64,000 nt of DNA from Leptospira levettii. Lineage in GTDB: Bacteria > Spirochaetota > Leptospiria > Leptospirales > Leptospiraceae. Where the stretch lies: the NCBI RefSeq assembly GCF_002812085.1, contig NZ_NPDM01000001.1, positions 1,054,001-1,118,000 of the forward strand. The letters run 5' to 3'. Shown in pieces: positions 58,300 to 64,000 of the stretch. Both the position numbers and the translations under genes were made by a program. Each line of letters begins with the position of its first letter. The stretch's first letter is position 1. The notes under the pieces were generated by a model that saw nothing but the letters and a program-made list of their open reading frames with translations, had not been told where the DNA came from and did no database searches.

Positions 58300-60174
58300 A
58301 TGAATCCTTCCTTTTATCCCAACCAATTTGATTGTATCGTTGTTGGCGCAGGTCATGCCGGGACCGAAGCCGCTTATATTTCTGCGAAAGCAGGTCTCAA
58401 AACTTTACTCATCACAATGAACTTAGATACAATTGGGCAGATGAGTTGTAACCCAGCTATTGGCGGAATCGCAAAAGGACATATGGTTCGTGAAGTGGAT
58501 GCCCTAGGTGGCCTAATGGGTCGGGTGATTGATCAAACGGGAATTCAATTTAAGATGTTAAATACATCGAAAGGTCCTTCCGTTTGGGCACCACGTGCAC
58601 AAGCAGAAAAAAAACAATACCAACTGATGGTGAAACACCAATTGGAAAAATTACAACAACTCTCCATCAGACAAGATACCGTAGAAGATTTAATTGTAGA
58701 AGGAAACCAAGTGACGGGTGTCATCACAGGTCGCGGGTTTACGTTTTATACCAACCATGTGATCTTAACGACAGGAACATTCTTATCGAGTGTGATTCAC
58801 ATTGGTACTTACCAAAAAGAATCAGGTAGAATTGGCGAACCTACCACCAAAGGTTTATCACATACACTCGCTCGTTTTGAATTGCGACTAGGTCGATTAA
58901 AAACAGGAACCCCTGCCCGCGTTCATAAAAACTCCATCAACTTTGAGGGACTCGAAATCCAAGACGGTGATGAAAACCCACGACCTTTTTCTTTTTCTAC
59001 AAAGAAGATTGATCGAAGACAAATTCCTTGTTTCATCACTTATACCAACGACACCACTCATGAACTGATCAAACAAAACTTAGAATACTCACCGATGTAT
59101 TCGGGTCAGATCAAAAGTGTAGGACCAAGATATTGTCCATCGATTGAAGATAAAGTGGTGCGTTTTGCAGAACGAGACCGTCACCAAATTTTTATCGAAC
59201 CAGAAGGTTATGAAACCAATGAGATGTATCTGAATGGTGTCTCCACAAGTTTACCAGAAGAAGTACAATGGAAGTTTTTACGAAGCATCAAAGGTTTAGA
59301 AGAAGTGGAACTCATGCGTCCTGGTTATGCCATTGAGTATGATTATGTAGATCCAACCGAACTCAATCCAACTCTCGAAACAAAAAAGGTAAAGGGTCTT
59401 TATCATGCAGGGCAAATCAATGGAACTACTGGGTATGAAGAAGCTGCTGCTCAAGGACTTGTTGCTGCTTATAATGTGATTCGTTCTGTCAGAAAAGAAG
59501 AGCCAATTTTATTCAAACGAAGCGAATCCTATATTGGAGTTCTTGTGGATGATCTTGTATACAAAGGTGTGGAGGATCCATACCGAATGTTCACTAGTCG
59601 TGCCGAGTATCGTCTCCTACTCAGACAAGACAATGCAGACCAAAGGCTTATGCAGTACGGATATGAGATGGGTCTTGTAGAAGAATCATTGTTCAAAGAT
59701 ATGAAAGATCGATATGCAAGAATTGAAAAAATAAAATCCCATCTCTTTGTTTCAGCAATGAAACCTTCTGAAGAGCTGACAAAGGTCCTGGAAGAAAAAC
59801 AAATCACCAATTATAAATTTGGACATAGCCTTGCTTCCTTTTTGAAACGTTCGGATATCAAAATTAAGGACATAGAACCAATCGTTTCTGAACTTTCGAT
59901 TTTAAGTGAAGATGAGAAAGCAGTGCTTGAGATGGAAGTGAAGTATGAAGGGTATTTAAAACGAGAACTGGAAACGATTGAATACCGTAAGAAGTTTTTA
60001 AACTTTCAAATCCCAACCGATTTTGATTATGCAAGTGTGAAAGGTTTGAAGACCGAAGCCATTGTAAAATTAGAGAAACATAGGCCTCTCAATTTGGAAA
60101 CTGCCTTACACATTTCAGGTGTCGATCCATCGGATGTGGATCTACTGCTCTACCACTTGGTGGATCGTAGATAA
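58300..60174 (+). CDS. mnmG: tRNA uridine-5-carboxymethylaminomethyl modification enzyme MnmG
   Basis: 624 residues, standard length. The FAD site is [19 protein letters not shown]; the signatures [21 protein letters not shown] and [11 protein letters not shown] are present, and the C-terminal helical domain binds MnmE. With MnmE it makes the wobble modification cmnm5U34. Location near rsmG and parAB by the origin is common to many bacteria. It diverges from ilvE across 168 bases and ends before a hairpin terminator. Confidence 0.97.
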   Translation: MNPSFYPNQFDCIVVGAGHAGTEAAYISAKAGLKTLLITMNLDTIGQMSCNPAIGGIAKGHMVREVDALGGLMGRVIDQTGIQFKMLNTSKGPSVWAPRAQAEKKQYQLMVKHQLEKLQQLSIRQDTVEDLIVEGNQVTGVITGRGFTFYTNHVILTTGTFLSSVIHIGTYQKESGRIGEPTTKGLSHTLARFELRLGRLKTGTPARVHKNSINFEGLEIQDGDENPRPFSFSTKKIDRRQIPCFITYTNDTTHELIKQNLEYSPMYSGQIKSVGPRYCPSIEDKVVRFAERDRHQIFIEPEGYETNEMYLNGVSTSLPEEVQWKFLRSIKGLEEVELMRPGYAIEYDYVDPTELNPTLETKKVKGLYHAGQINGTTGYEEAAAQGLVAAYNVIRSVRKEEPILFKRSESYIGVLVDDLVYKGVEDPYRMFTSRAEYRLLLRQDNADQRLMQYGYEMGLVEESLFKDMKDRYARIEKIKSHLFVSAMKPSEELTKVLEEKQITNYKFGHSLASFLKRSDIKIKDIEPIVSELSILSEDEKAVLEMEVKYEGYLKRELETIEYRKKFLNFQIPTDFDYASVKGLKTEAIVKLEKHRPLNLETALHISGVDPSDVDLLLYHLVDRR

Positions 60175-60233
60175 TGAAGAGATAGTTCATTCTTACATTC
60201 ACCACTTCTTCTACAAAAGGAATGAAAATGATA

Positions 60234-60264
60234 AACCAAGGAGGTATCCCTTCTTGGTTTTTTT
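60234..60264 (+). terminator. Terminator downstream of mnmG
   Basis: AACCAAGGAGG (60234-60244) pairs with CCTTCTTGGTT (60249-60259) including one G-T pair, loop TATC, followed by T5. A strong 11-bp stem. Confidence 0.85.
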
Positions 60265-60682
60265 ATGCCATAAGGCAAACACTAGAGTTGTAAGATAATG
60301 TTATAACCAAGCGCAGTCTTTTAGAATGAATGATTTTAAGTAAGGCATTCCATCAATCAAACAACTTCCTTGGTTCCAAACATAAACGATCTATCTGAAA
60401 CTAAGAGCACATCTAGATTCTAAAGATGGAGATTTTGATTCGATTCGAAAGTACAAGACCTCTTTATCTTTCGACAAAGCAATCATAGAGGACTGATGAT
60501 TCCAGAAGTGAACTCAACAACAATTCCAGGTTGATTGGTTCAGTTAGAATGGAATTTGTATTTTGAATTTTTAGAATTGATTGTTTGAAAATAAAAGCAA
60601 GGCGATAGGCTGAACAACAATAGATGAATTGAATTTGAAAATTGCTTCCTAAGAGAAAATTGATCAGTTCAGTTTGGAAAGA

Positions 60683-60719
60683 ATTCCGTAGGCAAAATGT
60701 TCTGATCCGCCTACAGAAT
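60683..60719 (-). terminator. Possible terminator of the YwqK-like gene
   Basis: ATTCCGTAGGC (60683-60693) and GCCTACAGAAT (60709-60719) pair at 10 of 11 positions around a 15-base loop, 25 bases beyond the stop of the - strand gene. The T-run after it is weak. Confidence 0.45.
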
Positions 60720-60743
60720 GAAGATGCTGAGATTTATTAATTC

Positions 60744-61469
60744 TCATTCATAAACAAGGACATGGGTTTTTTCAAGAATCCAATTGTCTCCTTGTTTCAC
60801 GTGAAACGAATGGGACTCTAAACTTCCATCGGCTTTATATTTCAATTTATGCACCCTACGATTTTCGCCTTGGAAGAATTCTCTTTCAACTAAGTTCCCT
60901 TTTGTATCAAACTTAAAGTGGATTTCACCAAGTCCCTTCTTCTTATCGTCTGTCAAATATTGGATTTGTACGTTAGGTCTTTTCGGATCGATTTCAAAAC
61001 GAAAGGATTCAGTGTCTTTGGTTTCTAAGTTTTTTCCTTCAGCAGCGAAGACGTTTCCTTCTCCGTCACTTTCAATGGAATATACCATTACAAGTTTTCC
61101 TTCTGCATCTTTTACATTCATCTTTTTCAAAGCACGACCTTTGAATTGGAAGTCTTTACGTTCAACAAGGTGACCACCATTATCATATACTTCTTCACTT
61201 GTTAACAATCCATCTGTATAACGGAAGGTAGTCTTACCATCACCCTTCCCTTCTTTGTCTGAATAAGATTCGGAGATTAATTTTCCATCTGAGTTGTATT
61301 CATATTCTGCGACATAAATCACTTGTCCCTCTGCATTACGAACGATCTCTTTGTTCGGAACCTTTTTCACTTTTTTGAAAAGGTAAGCATCTTTGTGGGA
61401 CCATTTACCTGGAGTGTAACCTAAGACAGGGAGGGAAAAGATGATGAAAAAAATAAATATTCGAAACAT
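60744..61469 (-). CDS. Exported YwqK/MORN-like repeat protein
   Basis: 241 residues from the ATG at 61469, which has AGGAG upstream and opens a signal peptide (FRIFIFFIIFSLPVLGYT); an upstream extension of the frame is unlikely to be used. The mature part has repeated short strands of the MORN/YwqK kind: YEYNSDGKLISESYSDKEGKG, FRYTDGLLTSEEVYDNGGHLVERK, HFKFDTKGNLVEREFF, LKYKADGSLESHS. Probably periplasmic; function unknown. A parS palindrome lies in its coding sequence at 60793-60808. It diverges from rsmG across 58 bases. Confidence 0.8.
   Translation of the reverse strand: MFRIFIFFIIFSLPVLGYTPGKWSHKDAYLFKKVKKVPNKEIVRNAEGQVIYVAEYEYNSDGKLISESYSDKEGKGDGKTTFRYTDGLLTSEEVYDNGGHLVERKDFQFKGRALKKMNVKDAEGKLVMVYSIESDGEGNVFAAEGKNLETKDTESFRFEIDPKRPNVQIQYLTDDKKKGLGEIHFKFDTKGNLVEREFFQGENRRVHKLKYKADGSLESHSFHVKQGDNWILEKTHVLVYE
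60793..60808. promoter_or_regulatory. parS: parS site 1
   Basis: TGTTTCACGTGAAACG matches the parS consensus TGTTNCACGTGAAACA at all but the last base. It is inside the YwqK-like gene, encoding FHVKQ in that frame. ParB should load here. Confidence 0.85.
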
Positions 61470-61527
61470 GGAAATGATTTCTCCTACAGGAGACATCGGC
61501 GAAATTCTATAAAACGATAATACGATT

Positions 61528-62271
61528 ATGTCAGAAAAAACGATCCAAGAAGAAATCCAATCAATCATCCCAAAACTCTTTCCAATACTTGAACCAGAAT
61601 TTGATTGGGAACTTGTGAAAAACTTTTATGAGTTTCTAAAGCGAGATAATGAGAAAGGAGGATTCTTTTCACGAAACGATTCGGAAAAGATTCTTGAGAG
61701 ACATATTCTGGAATCGATGATCTTTGTTTGGAAACTGAAAACAACGGGATATGTTTCACGTGAAACAAATATTGCCGATGTAGGAACGGGGCCTGGACTC
61801 CCTGGATTTCTCTTCGCAGTTTTGAAAAAAGCACCACATGTTTTCTTAGTAGATTCTCAAAAGAGAAAGTTAGCCTTGCTGGAATCAGAAGTTACATCCG
61901 GAAGTTTATCCAATGTAAAAAAACGTGTGGAGTTTATTTATGCGAGAACGGAAGAGATCAATTCCAATTTTGATGTAGTCACTTCCAGAGCGATGGTTCC
62001 CTATCCTTACATCGCTGAAGTCACCACTCGGATGGTGAAGCAAAAAGGAATCTTATGTCCCTTTCTAGCGCAACCGTATCAAGATTTGGAAAAAGAAACA
62101 GAGGTTCTGACTAATAATGGGTTTGTGATGAAAAAAGAAATTCCCATTCCTGAATTAGAGTTTGTTGGAAAGAGACATATCAAAATACTGCAAAAGAATT
62201 CACTTCCGAAAAAGGGATACCCCCGCGACTGGAAAGAAATCGTAAAGGAGACAAAAAACAAGAATGGGTAA
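61528..62271 (+). CDS. rsmG: 16S rRNA (guanine-527-N7) methyltransferase RsmG
   Basis: 247 residues (GidB family), slightly longer than usual. The SAM site is [17 protein letters not shown] near 85-101, followed by [15 protein letters not shown] and [12 protein letters not shown]. It methylates G527 of 16S rRNA. A perfect parS palindrome lies within its coding region at 61752-61767. The stop overlaps parA by 8 bases, so rsmG-parA-parB are one operon. Confidence 0.93.
   Translation: MSEKTIQEEIQSIIPKLFPILEPEFDWELVKNFYEFLKRDNEKGGFFSRNDSEKILERHILESMIFVWKLKTTGYVSRETNIADVGTGPGLPGFLFAVLKKAPHVFLVDSQKRKLALLESEVTSGSLSNVKKRVEFIYARTEEINSNFDVVTSRAMVPYPYIAEVTTRMVKQKGILCPFLAQPYQDLEKETEVLTNNGFVMKKEIPIPELEFVGKRHIKILQKNSLPKKGYPRDWKEIVKETKNKNG
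61752..61767. promoter_or_regulatory. parS: parS site 2
   Basis: TGTTTCACGTGAAACA is a perfect 16-bp palindrome equal to the parS consensus. It is within rsmG, read as VSRET in that frame, about 500 bases upstream of parA. Confidence 0.92.
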
Positions 62272-63025
62272 AATCGTTTCGATCAGTAACCAAAAGGGTG
62301 GCGTTGGCAAAACAACGACTGCGATTAACTTAGCATCCAATCTTGTTGATCTTGGAAAAAAAGTTCTTCTATTAGATATAGACCCACAGGGCAATTCGGG
62401 TTCTGGACTTGGTTTAGAAGTACAGTCTCTGAATAAAACAACTTACGAAGTAATGATTGGAGAGTTATCAGCTAGAGAAGCGATCCAAAAAACGTTTGTT
62501 CCCAATCTAGATATCATTCCTTCGAACATCAACCTCTCAGGACTTGAAGTAGACTTTCTTGGAATTGAGAAAAAAGAATTCAAACTCAAAGATGCTCTTG
62601 CATCCATCAAAGAATCTTATGATTATATTTTAATCGATTGCCCCCCTTCTCTTGGTGTTCTCACCATCAATGCACTTTGTGCATCTCAATCAGTGATGAT
62701 CACTTTACAAACAGAGTACTTCGCACTCGAAGGACTTTCTCAACTTATGAGAATCATTTCCTTAGTACAGTCACAATGGAATCCTTCTCTGTCACTTGAG
62801 GGTGTACTTCTCACGATGTATGACAAACGAACCAACCTCGCAAACCAAGTTGCAGATGATGTCAGAAACTATTTCAAAGAAAAAGTATATGAAACTGTCA
62901 TTCCACGTAATGTAAAATTATCTGAAGCACCTTCCTTTGGAAAACCTATCAACTACTATGATCCTGATGGTGTTGGTGCAAAAAGTTATAAAAGTTTAGC
63001 GGAAGAAATTGTAGGGAGGGCATAA
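62264..63025 (+). CDS. parA: Chromosome partitioning ATPase ParA/Soj
   Basis: 253 residues of the small, chromosomal type without an N-terminal HTH. Deviant Walker [15 protein letters not shown] at 10-23, Walker A' [16 protein letters not shown] near 38-53 and Walker [14 protein letters not shown] near 118. ATP-bound ParA dimers coat the nucleoid and are released by ParB, pulling the origin. Its ATG lies inside the end of rsmG; parB follows after 3 bases. Confidence 0.96.
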   Translation: MGKIVSISNQKGGVGKTTTAINLASNLVDLGKKVLLLDIDPQGNSGSGLGLEVQSLNKTTYEVMIGELSAREAIQKTFVPNLDIIPSNINLSGLEVDFLGIEKKEFKLKDALASIKESYDYILIDCPPSLGVLTINALCASQSVMITLQTEYFALEGLSQLMRIISLVQSQWNPSLSLEGVLLTMYDKRTNLANQVADDVRNYFKEKVYETVIPRNVKLSEAPSFGKPINYYDPDGVGAKSYKSLAEEIVGRA

Positions 63026-63028
63026 GTT

Positions 63029-63925
63029 ATGGCACTCGGTAAAGGAAAGGTTTTAGGAAGAGGACTTGGAAATTTAATCCCAGTCAATGAGAACAATGTT
63101 GAGATCTCCAAGGACGAACAATCAGGACTTCGTGAAATCAAAGTATCTGAAATATCACCAAACCCTCACCAACCTAGAAAACAATTTTCAGACGCATCCA
63201 TCCAAGAGTTATCAAATACAATAGTCGAACATGGTGTGATCCAACCGATCGTTGTACAAAAAAATCCATCTGGATCTGGTTTTCTTTTGGTAGCAGGCGA
63301 AAGACGATTACGTGCATGTAAACTTGCAGGATTTGCAAAAATACCTGCGATCGTTCGTGATCTATCCGAAGCAGATATGATGGAACTTTCACTCATTGAA
63401 AATATCCAAAGGGAAAATTTAAATCCAATGGATGAAGCTTTGGCTTACCAAGCAATCATCGACAAACGAGGATTAAAGGTTACAGACTTAGCCACTCGTG
63501 TTGGTAAAAACCGAGCTACCATTTCCAATTTGATTCGTTTGTTATCTTTACCAAAACCATTACAAGATTGGGTAAAGGAAGGGAAACTTTCAGAAGGACA
63601 AGCTCGCCCTCTTCTTTCGATTCCCGATTCCAAAAAACAATTTGAGGTCGCTCAAAAAGTGATTAGCGAAGGTTGGAATGTTCGTGAAGTGGAAAACTAT
63701 GTTTCTAATTTATTGAACCCAGAAAAAAAATCCAGTTCCTCTGCAAATGTTTCTGACAAACGAGATGCAAGTATCGTGAAGTTGGAAACAAAGTTACGAA
63801 ATAAATTCAGTTCAAAGGTGGAAGTGTCTCACAATGAAACGAATGGCAAAGGTAAAATTGTTTTTTCCTATGCCAACCTCAGTGATATGGAGAGAATCTT
63901 AGAGCAACTCGGTGTGAAATTGTAA
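63029..63925 (+). CDS. parB: Chromosome partitioning protein ParB/Spo0J
   Basis: 298 residues. An N-terminal ParA-contact region (GKGKVLGRGLGNLIP) precedes the CTPase/ParB domain with SPNPHQPRKQF and the GERRLRACKLAG arginine box, ENIQRENLNPMDEA, and a central HTH (TDLATRVGKNRATISNLIRLLSL) that reads parS. The C-terminal 65 residues dimerise. It slides from parS as a CTP clamp. Its 3' end overlaps the convergent ABC transporter gene by 27 bases. Confidence 0.96.
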   Translation: MALGKGKVLGRGLGNLIPVNENNVEISKDEQSGLREIKVSEISPNPHQPRKQFSDASIQELSNTIVEHGVIQPIVVQKNPSGSGFLLVAGERRLRACKLAGFAKIPAIVRDLSEADMMELSLIENIQRENLNPMDEALAYQAIIDKRGLKVTDLATRVGKNRATISNLIRLLSLPKPLQDWVKEGKLSEGQARPLLSIPDSKKQFEVAQKVISEGWNVREVENYVSNLLNPEKKSSSSANVSDKRDASIVKLETKLRNKFSSKVEVSHNETNGKGKIVFSYANLSDMERILEQLGVKL

Positions 63926-64000
63926 TTTCGCCAAACGCTCATACAACTCACTTGTTCGTAAGAGTTCGTCATGTGTTCCAACGGACTCGATTTCACCCTC
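63899..64000 (-). CDS. Partial ABC transporter ATPase, C-terminal end
   Basis: The last 33 codons of a - strand gene that enters from the right edge, stop TAA at 63899-63901. The sequence EGEIESVGTHDELL and SELYERLAKLQ is the usual end of an MsbA-type exporter ATPase (D-loop/H-loop side already passed; compare [13 protein letters not shown] of the exporter at 1 kb). Too short for substrate. It overlaps parB by 27 bases in antisense orientation. Confidence 0.75.
   Translation of the reverse strand, partial: EGEIESVGTHDELLRTSELYERLAKLQFHTELL

Larger units (their letters stand above)
60175..60743. other. Gene-less stretch with two hairpins
   Basis: No convincing gene. It holds a terminator at 60234-60264 and a hairpin at 60683-60719. 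A 35-codon open stretch ending near 60496 (YLKLRAHLDSKDGDFDSIRK-like) has protein-like composition but no start and may be a gene remnant. No tRNA or repeat was recognised. Confidence 0.6.

Noticed and set aside
60175..60743. Possible tRNA or small RNA gene in the gap
   Set aside because: No cloverleaf, no GGTTCGAATCC-type T-arm and no acceptor pairing found by eye.

Overview
The window looks like the replication-origin region of the main chromosome of a spirochaete of the genus Leptospira. The clearest markers are a close match to the leptospiral lipoprotein LipL21 (45263-45844), the gene order dnaA-dnaN-recF-DUF721-gyrB-gyrA, many genes with lipobox signal peptides, a lipid-based metabolism gene set (acyl-CoA dehydrogenase, enoyl-CoA hydratase), and moderately AT-rich DNA. 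An iron superoxide dismutase, which pathogenic leptospires are reported to lack, points to a saprophytic species (L. biflexa-like). Genus is well supported; species is an inference.

Layout. 1-9.1 kb: end of an unknown gene, a small response regulator co-transcribed with an MsbA-type ABC exporter and an orphan glutamine amidotransferase, acyl-CoA dehydrogenase, YebC, a GlsB-type membrane protein, then a GGDEF-like/EAL protein followed directly by a pseudo-receiver protein, and an enoyl-CoA hydratase. 9.2-19.5 kb: M23 peptidase, FabG-like reductase, PurB, hydrolase, LigB-type dioxygenase, two small-fold enzymes, a long adenosine deaminase, a DegT aminotransferase and an unknown exported protein with a puzzling start. 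19.6-32 kb: beta-propeller protein, site-2 protease, CysE, three exported proteins of unknown function, trpE-trpG, sodB, inositol monophosphatase, an unknown gene and a GH42 beta-galactosidase. 32-45.2 kb: Hsp33-TsaE-TsaB-RNase R run, a phosphatase-like lipoprotein divergent from a CapA-like lipoprotein with overlapping 5' ends, a YciO/Sua5 protein, an SDR, Maf, HolA, and a stripped-down sigma54-activator-like protein beside a large exported protein. 45.2-58.2 kb: lipL21, PilZ, Dus, gyrA, gyrB, DUF721, recF, dnaN, oriC, dnaA, holB, ilvE. 58.3-64 kb: mnmG, a 570-base stretch without genes, a YwqK/MORN-like exported protein, rsmG, parA, parB and the tail of an ABC transporter.

How it works together. 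The dnaA-dnaN spacer (54481-54726) carries an AT-rich unwinding candidate, repeats of TTATCGACA and related 9-mers, and five copies of TATGTC. DnaA has an altered DNA-recognition motif (STTHSTV where GGRDHTTV is usual), which may explain the non-standard boxes. Two parS palindromes (TGTTTCACGTGAAAC) lie inside the coding sequences of the MORN-like gene and rsmG, next to parAB, so origin firing and origin segregation are encoded within 10 kb. No tRNA, rRNA, insertion sequence, prophage or CRISPR array was recognised. The genome is compact: several convergent gene pairs overlap at their 3' ends.
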